From Cryptomeria japonica (lineage: Eukaryota > Streptophyta > Pinopsida > Cupressales > Cupressaceae), in contig NC_081415.1 in NCBI RefSeq assembly GCF_030272615.1, positions 262,198,425 through 262,262,424 on the forward strand: a stretch of 64,000 nucleotides of DNA, written 5' to 3'. A program made the position numbers and the translations under genes. Positions within the stretch are counted from its first letter, which is position 1. Each line of letters opens with the position of its first letter. A model generated the notes under the pieces. The model was given only the letters and a program-made list of their open reading frames with translations, was not told the origin of the DNA and did no database searches. Positions 33,684-45,765 of the stretch are shown here, in pieces.

Positions 33684-34541
33684 ACGAGAACCTGTCACAC
33701 TTTCTATGTATGTTCCACTTTCTGAGGTTGTGTTGCTTATCTCTTCTTGTTCTTGTAACTGATTTTTTTGTAGATTTGCAGACCTCCTTTGTGTGGTGGA
33801 TACCCTTCTCAAGCCTGGTATAAGTCATTGTAGTCTTTCTTCATCTAACTTGTTTGGTAGAGATTGAGTTGTTTCCCTTGGCAAAAGTATTGACAACAAC
33901 CAAGTATTAGGCTCATTAGTCGGTGCTAAGCTCGTTTCTGATATGACATTTGCTTGTGTAGATGTTTCGGGTATTATATTGCTAGATGATTCTATATTAG
34001 TTTCTTGTAGAAGATGCCTCATATCTTCACCATCTGATTCCATACTAGGATATGTCGGTGTTTTCTTGCTACTCTGAGATGAAGGGGGAAATACTCTTGT
34101 TGATAGTTGATCATGAGGTATGTACTCTGATGGTGGCCTAGGTTTATTCAATATATATAGTGTACATTGTCTTGCCTTTGTTATCTCTGGTACATGTCTA
34201 TATCCTAACCCTTGATTCTTTGGGTTTTCCTAAGGTAAAACTGGTTCCAATCTTCCTTGCTTGTGTAGTCCCAAGCCTGTGGTACTATCATACCCATGTT
34301 TTTGTAACATTTTAAAATTGTTGCCATACTAATCTAGAGGCAACCTGGGTATCATCATGTCATCTTCTTCTCTATATATCCATTGATTAACATCTTCATT
34401 TAAGGATTCTTCATATAAGTCTCCCCATCTAATGAATGAGCATGAATCTGAGTCATCCATTCTAGTAGTTCCAAATCCACCAGCATCTTGCCCAGAACCA
34501 CCATCAGTAGCAAATAGAGAATAAGTAGGCACTTTAATAGC
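33684..34541 (-). pseudogene. Gypsy pol segment with G-patch, between protease and RT
   Basis: Minus strand: DAIKVPTYSLFATDGGSGQD, DSDSCSFIRWGDLYEESLNE, then MLQKHGYDSTTGLGLHKQGR (34300-34240), a G-patch-like motif (hhxxxGaxxGxGLG...G). S/P/T-rich linker text follows (STRVFPPSSQSSKKTPTYPS, RRVSTTQRRSANLQKNQ) down to the copia fragment. A G-patch in this place is known from Tat-lineage pol. Stops break the frame. Confidence 0.65.
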
Positions 34542-34546
34542 ATCAA

Positions 34547-35449
<903 letters not shown>

Positions 35450-35454
35450 ATCAA

Positions 35455-35548
35455 AAAGTTAATAATAAATAATGTTGAAGAGTTGAAGCTGCCTACATCA
35501 CAAGAAACCCTATGGAATTTACAAAACACCATGATCATCACAACAAAG
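35455..35548 (-). pseudogene. Gypsy pol remnant upstream of solo LTR F
   Basis: Minus-strand text CDVGSFNSSTLFIINF joins in frame to DAIKVPTYSLFATDGG at 34541 once the solo LTR and one duplicated ATCAA are set aside. The frame is then cut by the copia LTR at 35549. It gives no function of its own but fixes the extent of the gypsy element. Confidence 0.45.
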
Positions 35549-36748
35549 TGTTATAGACATAAATATACTAAGAGGGGGGTGAATCGGTATATGCCAATTT
35601 TAACATCAAAACTTAATGCAACATACACACCAATACCACATCTCACAATATCACTAAAGTAACCATGTAAAAGATAAACATAACCATACATCAACACAAG
35701 AGAATGCCAAATTTATGTGGAAACCCAAAAGGAAAAAACCACACTTGATCTAGCCTCACAAAATTATAAAGAACTTACAATGATTTTGCAGACACCAACC
35801 CACAAGAATTCTAACCTAAGATGGAGACACCAATCCCTAATCTAGTTTGTAGACACCAACAAATAGGAGACAAATCCCCTAATCCAAAGAGTTAAGCACC
35901 AACTCATATAATGAGACACCAACCTCAAATAAAATTAAGATATAGGAAATAAATAGATGTATCTTTCCAAACTCAACCTTCACCTTTTGTCTAATTTGAT
36001 CTACTTTTGAACACTCTCACAGTGTGTATAGGATATGCATCTTAGTTTGCACACTTTATTACATCTATGCTTCTCTTCATTGAGTATATAGCTTGCACAC
36101 CAACAACCATTGGAATGCAACTAAATAGTATTATATATGCATTCCAATGTTATTTACATCTTCATTTTGACCTAGAAACTAATTACAGTGTTTGCAAGTC
36201 ATCCAAGGATAACTTCCTTAAATCAAATGTGTAGTCGACTCAGTCCCAACACCAATACATTACACTAGGAGTAAGAACATGTTATGCATTTCTCAACATG
36301 AACTCAACTAGTCCCAAACTACCCTCACATGCTTCCTCTAGCTAGCACACAATACAATTCTCTAGCCCATTCAATAGGAACGTGTGCACAACAAACAAGC
36401 TAACATTGTGTACACTTTGTCACTTCTAACTTTTTGTTTTCTTGCCCAAATCTTCTAAAACTTGGATATAGCATGCTTCATGTGTAGCTTAATTTACTTC
36501 CAAACCATAAGTCTTAACTACCAATTATAGTAGAATTTGGTACCAAAACCTATGACAGGGCAACATAATATAAATACGTCTCTAAGCAAAAAACCTCAAA
36601 TACACTAGTCAATCAAGTACAATAGATACAAGTACAAAATGATAACATTAAGAGAGTTATCCAACATACTATAATTTGTCCTTCATTATTCCAAATGCTC
36701 TGATATAACTCAATCTCACTGACATCAATGACCACACAATATTCAACA
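35549..36748 (-). mobile_element. Copia LTR (family G), 3' LTR of a truncated element
   Basis: Minus strand starts TGTTGAATATTGTGTGGTCA and ends GTCTATAACA, 1,200 bp. It is directly preceded on that strand by the polypurine tract AAAGGGGGAGAT. The plus-strand edge has the AAGAGGGGGGTGAATCGG phrase shared in form with the other copia LTRs here. Bases before it (CAAAG, 35544-35548) would be the target duplication, but the other end is lost. Confidence 0.7.
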
Positions 36749-36762
36749 ATCTCCCCCTTTGT
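36749..36762 (-). promoter_or_regulatory. Polypurine tract of copia element G
   Basis: Minus strand ACAAAGGGGGAGAT just before the LTR start TGTTGAATATTG. Same form as element E (TTTAAGGGGGAGAT). Confidence 0.7.
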
Positions 36763-37582
36763 CATTGATGGTGACAACGAAATGCTTGCCCTGTGAAAAA
36801 CACTTCAAGATCTATCTAACACTCCCTATTGTGACATGTCTTCTTTTCTCATTCATTTTGGCATTCTCTCTCCCCCTTTTACATCAACAAAAAATGAAAA
36901 ATTGAATCCTCCATTCAAGGCTTATCTCCACCTATCTTATACAAACCACTCAATTATACCTTACCACACTATTCTACAAGACATCTATTTTGTTTACATT
37001 GGCGTAGAGACTCAATAGAGAATCATGTATATCATATCTAGATTTGATTAAATCCTTCAACTATATCACTTCAAAGATGCATGAATGATGTGTTGAATAG
37101 CTCCCCCTATTAGATACAATCCATACATTGTTACATTTTGTACTTCGCCACAAGACCATGTCTTTGTGTTGTAGGGAATCAACACTCTACCTAACCTTGT
37201 ACATCCTTTTGAATTTAAAAGAGAGATATCTCACTCTCATTTTTTGCATGAGATAATTGACATATCATCATGCTCCAAATTTTTTGTACTATAGCCAACT
37301 TTCATCTTTATGTCCCAAAAGACATTCTATTTTGTTGATTTTATCAAGGTTGTTACTTTTTGTCTTTCATTTTTTCACAATAAGCTTGTCAACAATTGCT
37401 TCTCTGATTTTACATTCTTCCACATTGGATGAATAATTGTAGCCTTTGTCACCTCATCCACCACTCTTCTCATTTTTTTACGTGAATGAATTATGAGAAA
37501 TTATTGATCTTTCATATTTATATTCCTTTTGTTTCCTTTTCCACATCGTCTTAGACTCATTGTTATAAATAACAATGGTGCA
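36763..37582 (-). other. Internal 3' region of copia element G, non-coding
   Basis: T/C-rich plus strand with no RT, RNase H or integrase signal. The gap between gag and the polypurine tract is only about 820 bases, so pol is absent: either an internal deletion or a non-autonomous gag-only element. Confidence 0.45.
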
Positions 37583-38125
37583 TTATTTCCCATTCATTCT
37601 AGAAGGCTTCACAAAAACACTTTTATAATGTCTTGGAATATGTTCAAAATTGTTGCACTTGTAACATATGGTATTGAAACCAAATAAAGATGCAAATTCA
37701 TATATGCTCACAGATTTGTTCTTCCTTATAGGGAACCTTTTACAATCTACTGCCTTATGACCAAAATGTTGCAATTTAAACAATAGCCAAAAAAAGAATA
37801 ATTGAATCTAGTATAATATGCATGGCTTTTTTAATTTTATTTTCAAATCTCTTCTTCTTTCTGAAAATTTGAATGAAATTTTCATCCTCTTTTTTATTGT
37901 CCTTGGCCACCTTGGAATGATCAAATATTGAACTTTCAAAGCCATTCTCATATATATCCTTTAAAATTATCTTCAAGGGATCCTCAACCCTATCATTATC
38001 AGCTAGAATGTGTGATGGGCATCTATTGTGAATATCATCCCAAGCACAAAACTCTTTGGTGTAGGAGCACCTAAGGGTTGGAATGCCCTTAACTAGTTTT
38101 GGCTTTTGAGACCTTCCAGTGGTCA
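37583..38125 (-). pseudogene. gag: Copia-type gag fragment with two zinc knuckles
   Basis: Minus-strand frames: an N-terminal part GRSQKPKLVKGIPTLRCSYT...CAWDDIHNRCPSH; a lysine-rich part IQIFRKKKRFENKIKK; then FKLQHFGHKAVDCKRF, a decayed knuckle, and CYKCNNFEHIPRHYK (CX2CX4HX4C with the last Cys changed to Tyr). Paired CCHC knuckles are typical of copia gag. It lies upstream of the polypurine tract and LTR of element G and is cut at its 5' side where a different sequence begins at 38126. Confidence 0.5.
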
Positions 38126-39230
38126 TGTACAGACATAAGGACTGGCTCTAGTCCATTTGAGTGGTTGTTTAGTTGTTGGTTTTAGAATTTCTCTTATCGG
38201 CAAGACCTACCCCTATCACCAAGCCTTACCCTGATGAGGTCGTCTACATTTGGAGTAGTTGTATCGAGTATCAGCGGAAGTGGTTTCAAGCTACCCTGAT
38301 GACCCGATGAGAAATCATAGGCTCGGAGCATTGTTATCGGGTGTCGGCGGGAGTATTTTCATGTTACCCTAACGACCCGATGGGAAAGCATTGGCTTGGA
38401 GCGCATTCGTTGGATGAAGTATCGGAGATCAGCAAGAATAGTTTCACCCTACACTGATAACCCGATGAGACCGCCTTCAATTGTCAAGTTGTCATCGGGT
38501 ATCGGAAGGAGTTATTTAGTGTTACACCGATGGAACCGTTTTCCTGTGATCGGTTAACAGGTGAGTGAGTCTATGAAGATTGGACGATTGTCGCTATACC
38601 ATTGTGGCAAGATGCACAAATTTTATCTCCCGTGACTTGGCGACCAAGGTGGGACCCAACAAGAGAGAAGCTCAAGCAAGTTAACGAGTGAGCAAGTCTG
38701 GGATGATCGGACGATTGTCGCTATACCGCTATGGTGAGATGCACGAAGTTTATTCCCCGTGACTTGGCGACCATGGTGGGACCCAGCGACAAAGAAGAGT
38801 TTCATTTCGGGTAGTTAGTGGGGTCATGCTAAGGTGGCAGGGTAGGGACCCTGGAGCTAATCAGGGGGTGCCACATGCCGGAGCACAAAAAGAGAGATCG
38901 AACAAGCGGGATAGCTGTTTGGTTGTCTTGTCGATGACCCAATGGAAACGCCCAGGAAGCGGAGGAAAGAATCAGCCATCAGACGAAGGGATTTCTTGCT
39001 ATCCTGATGCCCAATGGAAAAGTACAAAGTGTTGTGTGTCGCCATCAGACATTGGTAACTTGGTTGTAATGTTACATCGATAACTTGATGGAAAGTGTGC
39101 AGCGGAACCTGTGAGACAGTTGCAATTGGAAACCGTTGTGTATGTAATTAAACATATATAAATAATGATTTATTTGAATATGGAAACCTTTATAATAAAG
39201 TATAGGGATGTATTTCTTTAATCCTGTTAG
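38126..39230. other. GC-richer LTR-like block with CCCGATG repeats
   Basis: This stretch has clearly higher G+C than its surroundings and no coding signal. It contains several spaced copies of ACCCGATGAGA/ACCCGATGGGAAA and ATCGGGTGTCGG (38250-38550). A TATA-like CATATATAAATAATG lies near 39150. It may be part of an LTR that continues after the microsatellite and LINE to about 41830 (TGTACAGAC...ATTCACA), but I found no target duplication. Confidence 0.4.
38537..38792. repeat. Two-copy ~128-bp tandem repeat
   Basis: GGACGATTGTCGCTATACC...CCCGTGACTTGGCGACCA...GGTGGGACCCA occurs at 38582-38660 and again at 38709-38787. The flanking AAC.GGTGAGTGAGTCT text also matches. Confidence 0.75.
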
Positions 39231-39234
39231 GTAA

Positions 39235-39482
<248 letters not shown>

Positions 39483-39679
39483 CGCAAATATCAATAGATG
39501 CCTTGAGTTAATAAAATAAAATCACTATCTCGGAATCGTTGTAATTCTAATTAAAGTGTAACGAACCTTTTGGTTAATAGATAACCATGACCATTAAATT
39601 AATATTAATATTAAAAGTTTATATTAATAATAATATATTAAGTGGCAACCCGTTAATGGGTTCTAGAGGGTTAATCCCC

Positions 39680-40167
39680 CTTTAGAAAAAGTAGAGGTCA
39701 AATGGGAACCGCCAACTAAGGAGTGGATAAAAATAAACTTTGATGGGGCATCTAGGGGAAATCTAGGAATCTCAGGAGTGGGAGTAGTCACAAGAAATGA
39801 TAAAGGGGACATCCTTTTCAAGGGTGCTTGACGACTGCAGGATGGGACAAATAACGAAGCAGAGGCACAGGCGGCACTAATGGCCACAGAATTGGCCATA
39901 AACATGAAAATATCAAAGTTGCACGTGGAAGGAGACTCCTAAGTGATCATTAACGCAATAGTGAAGGGTAACACCTCGTCATGGAAATTATCCCATTGGG
40001 TAGAGATCATTTGAGAAAAACTCAACTCCTTTCAGGATTTTCGGGTCTCCCATGTCAGGCGAAGTGCCAATGCAGTGGCGGACCTCCTCTCCAACATTGG
40101 ATGTGACATGACATGCCAACTAGCCAAGTGGTGGAAGGGAGATGGCAAAGTGTGGAAGTGGAGTTAA
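39680..40167 (+). pseudogene. LINE-encoded RNase H (RVT_3 type)
   Basis: Single frame: WEPPTKEWIKINFDGASRGN, GISGVGVVTRNDKGDILFKG, DGTNNEAEAQAALMATEL, LHVEGDS, then VSHVRRSANAVADLLSNIG, ending KVWKWS. The four catalytic acidic positions (NFDGA, NEAEA, GDS, NAVAD) are all kept. Three in-frame stops (near 39829, 39940 and 40011) break it. Its only neighbour is the extra ORF downstream. As in plant L1-type LINEs, this domain sits at the end of ORF2; the copy is 5'-truncated just before it. Confidence 0.85.
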
Positions 40168-40488
40168 TGCAGTCCGAAACACATGAAAAAACCAGCAAGC
40201 ACGCAAAACAGCTCATAAGGACAAATACTCACTATCAAAGGCAATGCAATTAATGAGGCAGTTAACAAGCACAGATTATTTGTTCGAGACAATGGTGGAC
40301 GATAGTAAGTCTGTCGTGAAATTCCATTTATATCATGGATTATGCATTTATGACTCGTCGCAAACGACGGTGGAGAAATTACTATTTTGGGTTATGAGCA
40401 ATGTATTAACAGAGAACTAGATTAATGAGTGTTTGTTTTGTGTCTTTGTAGCGTAGTATTTGGAGTTAACATTTTTTGAGCAGGTTCA

Positions 40489-41184
40489 ATGGAGGCTAAC
40501 TTTACTCTTAGAACAGAGAAGAAACTGGTCCCTTTTCTGGGAATGATGTCGGACAAATGAATGCAAGGACTTTTCAAATACAAGGAAGAAAAACTATGGA
40601 GCGCAGCCCGTCTAATGCTGGGGGAGGAGTTGGTGCACGTTCACTTTAGATACGGGATGAATATGGAGGTTTACTCCTTGATAATGGCCTGGGCTTGCGA
40701 ATTTGAACCAGAGGTGGGGAAAGTTAAGCTCACAATGAGAAAGCTAATTGATGGGGACTATTTGATCAACCTTGATTCCATTTTGGAATGGGTGATCCCC
40801 CAGACCGGAATTCGCATTCTAGAAGAAGAGGTAGAGGAGGAGATACTGCCCTTTGTTCGAGGGCTGGAGAATTGACAAAAGGAGCAATGCAGGGAGAGAT
40901 CTCGCATAGGTTGGGAAGCCATGAAGCTCTATGTCAAATTGATAAGAATAGATGAGGTACTAAAAGCCCTCAAGGTGGTGGCGCACATGGAGGTGGGAAG
41001 AGAACTACGTGACCGGTTCGAGGAAGGGAGGGCGGTCCAGTTTTTAACAAGCCTAGAAGGAGACCTAGATTTTGGGAACTTGGATTGCATCCCGAAGATG
41101 AAGACTGAAGCAGCCAAAGGGAAAGCTCTGGCAGACATTGTAGATGACGAGGAGAAGAAGCCGAACCAGAGTGATACCAACTGA
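40489..41184 (+). pseudogene. Extra ORF downstream of the LINE RNase H, unknown family
   Basis: 232 codons from ATG 40489 (MEANFTLRTEKKLVPFLGMM) to TGA at 41182-41184, in one frame with two internal stops (near 40558 and 40873). The first half looks globular (LWSAARLMLGEELVHVHFRY, VYSLIMAWACEFEPEVGKV). The second is helical and charged (EVLKALKVVAHMEVGRELRD), with an acidic/lysine tail. I know no family for it. It lies 320 bases after the RNase H stop and before the tail, so it travelled as part of the LINE transcript. Retention of one frame over 696 bases suggests it coded for protein in the parent element. Confidence 0.5.
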
Positions 41185-41458
41185 GTGGCCACGGTGCTAA
41201 AAATCTATTTTTTGCTTTCTGACCTTTGCTGGTTTTTTAAAAAAATATTTATGGATGACTGTAATATTCAGTGCAAAAATGCACAGTACTGTTTTTATTT
41301 ATGTTCTAGCTAGAACACTTCATAGTAGGTTTGGACTGCAAATTTTTTTGGGTCGATGTTGAAATCTGTATGACCTAGGAAGAATGTAGCTCTTTTTTTG
41401 GAAATCAATATAACAAAAATTACTGATCAAAAAATAATAATAATAATATATTAAGTGG

Positions 41459-41833
41459 GAAATTTCGCAATGAATAATATATTATCATTAAGGATGGAAT
41501 GATATTTATTGAGTTTATATAAATAACTCTATAAAAAATGGGCTTGATTGTAATTCCTAGAAAATCATAATTTAAATCCCTAGGAAAGTATATTTATTCT
41601 AAAACAAATGGAACTACTCAAGTTCTTAGTTGTGTATTTAATTTAACTAACCAACTTAAAATAATATGGACTACTCTAGGGATAGTCTCTTAAATTAAAT
41701 ACTAGGGAGCTATTCCCTATGAGGGAATATTAACGATGGGACTTAGGGGTTGAATTTACCCCGCTTAGTTAAACTTACACTCATGTTACCCCTCTAGAAT
41801 TTTAATTAATATAACATCTTAACATTCACATTA
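41459..41833. other. Non-coding AT-rich block between LINE and gypsy pol
   Basis: Continuation of the sequence interrupted by the LINE (the AAGTGG target). No coding signal. It ends ATTCACA at about 41830, just where gypsy pol text begins. Confidence 0.4.
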
Positions 41834-43264
41834 AAGACCTTATTATGCATCACTTAAATGTTAATCCAGGAGCCAAACCAGTTAAACAGAAATTACGGAA
41901 GATGCATCCTCATATATCTCTTCTAGTCAAGGAAGAACTAAAGAAATTATTGGATGTCGGATTCATCAAACCGGTAGCTTATCCTCAATGGGTATCCAAC
42001 ATTGTTCCTATTTCAAAACCAGATAAAAGCATCAGAATATGCACAGACTTCAATGATCTTAATAACACCTATCCAAAGGATGATTTTCCTTTGCCTAACA
42101 TCGACATCATTGTAGATTTAACTATTGGACACTCCAGTTTTTCTCTAATGGATGGTTTCTTCGGATACAATCAGATCAAAATAGCACCTAAAGATCAAGA
42201 AAAGACAGCTTTCACATGTCCATGGGGTACTTTCTGCTGGAACATCATGCCTTTTGGACTAAAGAATGTCGGTGCTACATATCAAAGAGCTATGACAACT
42301 ATATTTCATGGCATGATGCATACATTCATGGAAGACTATGTGGATGATATCTTAGCTAAATCATACAACAGAGAAGAACATATAGAGATACTGGAAAATA
42401 TCTTTGACCGGTTATAATAATACAAGCTACGGCTAAACCCTAAAAAATGTGCTTTTGGCATAACTTCAGGAAAGCTATTGGGATACATTATTTCAGCAAG
42501 AGGTATTGAAGTAGATCCAGCTTTGGTTAAAGCGATCATGGAAATGACATCTCCCAAGAATATCAGTCAACTAAGATCACTCCAAGGAAGACTCTAGTCA
42601 ATCAGAAGATTTGTGGCTCAACTAGCAAATAAATGTCAACCATTTACTCATCTATTGCACAAACATGTTAATTTCAAATGGGACCATCAATGTGAAGAAG
42701 CATTCAACAAGATCAAGGCATATCTCATACAACCACATGTTCTAATGTCACCAATTCCAGGAAAGCCATTATTACTATATGTATCAACTATTGAAACATC
42801 ATTAGGAGTTTTGCTCGCACAACAAGACAATGAAAGAAGAGAACGAGCCATCTACTATATCAACAGAACACTAGTAGGATACGAGATCAACTATTCATCA
42901 ATACAAAAAGCATTCTTGTCTATAGTTTTTGCTTCTCAAAAATTACGACACTATCTACTATCTAATTCCATCAAGTTAATAGCTAAAATCGATCCTCTGA
43001 AGTATTTGTTCAACAAGGCCACATTGACATGACGACTAGCAAAATGGATCATGATTCTAAGCGAGTTCGATATTGAGTATGTTGATAGAAAAGCTATCAA
43101 GGGAAAAGTCATTGCAAACCAACTACCAGAGACACCACTTCAAGATGATCATCCTTTACAGATTGAGTTTCCCGGTGCTGATATCCTAACAGTCACCACA
43201 AAAACATGGCAATTGTACTTTGATGGTTCATATACACAGCACAGATCAGGAGCAGGTATTCTAT
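41834..43264 (+). pseudogene. pol: Tat-type gypsy RT, RNase H and start of second RNase H
   Basis: Starts at DLIMHHLNVNPGAKPVKQKL. RT: KLLDVGFIKPVAYPQWVSN, IRICTDFNDLNNTYPKDDF, SLMDGFFGYNQIKIAPKDQE, WNIMPFGLKNVGATYQRAM, EDYVDDILAKS (catalytic YVDD intact, near 42335). RNase H: LLLYVSTIETSLGVLLAQQD, YYINRTLVGYEINYSSIQKA, AKWIMILSEFDIEYVDRKA. Extra RNase H: WQLYFDGSYTQHRSGAGIL, cut at 43264 by a non-autonomous element and resumed at 46155. Few stops (42418, 42597 and 43032 region), so it is younger than the minus-strand copy. The 5' part of pol, gag and 5' LTR are missing. Confidence 0.9.
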
Positions 43265-43649
43265 ATTGGAGTTGAGAAAATACAACACCACAGGAGCCCA
43301 AATAATCTCTGCAAGCTGAAAAACCCTGTTACAAGGAGAAGCAATGAAGCAAATCACAGAAGGAAAGAATACACAGAAAATAGGCTCAAAAAGAGAGAGC
43401 TTAATAATCTCCAAAATGTATTACCATTAATAATCCTTCTTCATCATAATACAATGAAAAGAAATAACTCAACCTTTAAAAGGTCAAGAAACCCTAAAAA
43501 GGGAAAACCTAGGTTTGCACATAATAATTAATTAAAATAATTAATTATATGCACCTAATGTTAGCTTAAGTGAAAAAAGATAATTGGGAACTTAAAGAAT
43601 TAAACAAATATTGTTTAATTAATCAAGTAAAGACCCAATTACTCTAACA

Positions 43650-43669
43650 CCCCCCCTTAAGCTAGACTT
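43650..43669 (-). promoter_or_regulatory. Polypurine tract region of the non-autonomous element
   Basis: Minus strand CTAGCTTAAGGGGGGG directly before the LTR start TGTTAGAGTAATTGGG. Confidence 0.7.
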
Positions 43670-44829
43670 AGGGAGAAGCTAAAACCTAGAACAGCTACTG
43701 AAAGCATGAAAGATGGGTCCCGGCAACAAGGCCTGATCAGGTACCCAAATACAATGAAATCTCTATGAACTGGAGAAATAGAGAAAACCACATGGGAACA
43801 AAACTCTACTCCAAAAAGAGATGAAAAAGAATACCACTGAAGCATGAAATAGATGCAAACACTGTCTCTGAGAAACTGCTGATCTGAAGAACCTCCATTG
43901 AAATAGAACATGACTAGGTAGAGAAGACTATAATCTGTATGAGTGCCCTCAAATGACACTACTCGAATCAGAAAGCAAACAAGGCAAACAATTTCAATCG
44001 AAGATACAGATGGCATGAGAAACCAAAGCCTAAAGAGCTGATCAATCGAACCACGAAAGCATTAGAACCAATAGGATAAACCTCCCCATAATGCGGAAAA
44101 GGGAGAGGGACAGGTACATTGAAAAGAATGGCCAACAAGAACGGCACGACGAAGAACCAAGAACATCAAAGGTGTTGAAAAAAGTACATGGTGTCGTGGA
44201 AGGAACACTCACTTGACACACAGCATGAGGCGAATGTCGTGGAAGGAACACTCACTGGACAAAGGCAGAAGGCAAACAAGGCAAATATCAACCCCCTCAT
44301 GGCACTGTAAAAGAAGTGCATGTACAACAAGACACACGATGTGCAAGATCCCAAGTAAACAATGCATGATGGCACTTTATCTCAGTGCATGTGCATATAT
44401 ACAATGCTACAATGATAAGAATTCTGGAAAGAGAAAGAAGAAGCAAAACCGAGACATCCTACCTAGAGAAGAGATCCCAGGACCTAAAACAACCAAGATA
44501 TCCACCAGAGTGCTGAAAAGAAAAAAATTGAATAAAATATGCATGGATCAGAATATAGAAATAAAACTCAGATGGCTGGAAAGTACACAGCACACGCTTT
44601 CTGAAAATATAAAGTTTTCAAAAAACTAAGTTTGGATGCTCATTCTATGTCTCCCGGAGTGCAAAAATAAGACCTCACTTTGACTGAAAAAAAACATAGT
44701 CAAATAGAAAAATTGGAAAAAATTACCAACACCATGAGGTCCATCTCAAAACCAGCTTTTCGACGCCTATTCATTTTTGAAAAAATGACTCCATATGCCC
44801 AAGATAGGGCCAAAAAACCAAATCCCCCC

Positions 44830-45345
44830 TGAAAAAAAGCCAAAAAAGAAGGTCTGGTGGCTGTTTGGTGGTCTGGTGGCCAGTGGGTGGCGGCTGGGTG
44901 GCTCCCCGATGGCTGGACAGCTGAGTCTGGGTGGTGCCAGAGCCTGGCGGTGGTTTTTGGCGGCACAAGAGGCGGCGGGAGGTGGCCGGAGCGGTTCCCG
45001 GCGGCGGTTTCCGACGGGCGATGGGCTGCAGGCGATGGCTAGGCGATGCAGGAGCTGAGCGTAGTGGCGGCCACAAGGAGGCCAGTGGTCAAATGGAGTG
45101 GAGTAGTGGGCGGGCGCCGACGGGGGTTGGGAAGTCTGCAGGGAGCCACGGGGGCCGAGGAAGCCGGAGGCAGGGCCAGGGCCAGCGGAGGCTGCCGAGG
45201 CCGACGGGGGTGCCGGAGTCTGCAGCCGGCGGGAGCTGGGGGTTACGAGGGCCAGAGGGGGACGGAGGGGCCGCTGGTGGGGGCCGCAGAGGCTGGACTG
45301 ACAGGTCTGACAGGCCTGTCAGTCCGTTACCCTGCGGTACCCACA
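44830..45345. other. GC-rich island (cargo) inside the non-autonomous element
   Basis: About 515 bases rich in GGC, GGG and CGG words within DNA that is otherwise AT-rich, starting and stopping abruptly. It ends with an inverted repeat ACTGACAGG...CCTGTCAGT (45297-45325). Frames on both strands stay open for 80-160 codons, but the products are only G/R/A- or P/S-rich with no recognisable domain. GC-rich DNA makes long chance frames, so I do not call a gene. A captured gene fragment is possible. Confidence 0.5.
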
Positions 45346-45753
45346 AACCTCAACCCAAAAAAAAAAAAATTCTTAAAAAGAAACAAAAAACCCCTTTTTC
45401 GCTTTTTTTTTAAAGAATTTTTTTTTTAAAGAAAATTTTGGCCTGCATGCCATAAAAAGGCAAAAAAAAATTTATTTATTTTTTTAATATGTTTTTTCTC
45501 GATCTACGTGTCAGGGTCGTACGGCTTGGATCTGGAGAAAAAATGCTTCCAGAGGCTCAGGAACCAAAATAGGTCGAATTTTATATGACCATAAGGGTTT
45601 TTGGGCCTTCTGAGCATGATGGTGAGGTCTGTTTAGGCCCAAAGTGCTCAGAAAAAAGGTCAAACCCTAGGTGCATAAAAAAACTTCTGAAACCCCAGAT
45701 CTGCTTCCAAAGCAAAAATTCTCAAAACAAGAACAGGTAGCTGCAGATATGAA

Positions 45754-45765
45754 GCTCTAATACCA
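45754..45765 (-). promoter_or_regulatory. Primer-binding site of the non-autonomous element
   Basis: TGGTATTAGAGC, two bases after the LTR end CTCAACTCCCA. One base from the common plant copia site TGGTATCAGAGC (initiator tRNA-Met). Confidence 0.75.

Larger units (their letters stand above)
39646..41437 (+). mobile_element. 5'-truncated LINE with 21-bp target-site duplication
   Basis: The insert is bracketed by an identical 21-bp direct repeat that starts TAATAATAAT and ends TTAAGTGG (39625-39645 and 41438-41458). It ends in a TGATCAAAAAATAA tail. It begins part way through ORF2 with the RNase H domain (39680-40167), followed by an additional ORF (40489-41184) and a 3' untranslated region of about 250 bases. 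The length of the duplication, the tail and the 5' truncation are the signature of target-primed reverse transcription. Confidence 0.85.

Noticed and set aside
36690-36710. Primer-binding-site-like TATATCAGAGC inside copia LTR G
   Set aside because: It lies within the LTR about 45 bases from its start, not next to an LTR end, so it cannot act as the primer-binding site of this element.
44771-45429. Open frames of 85-160 codons on both strands, G/R/A- or P-rich
   Set aside because: GC-rich DNA lacks stop codons by composition. Frames overlap on both strands, show no domain and lie in a non-autonomous retroelement.
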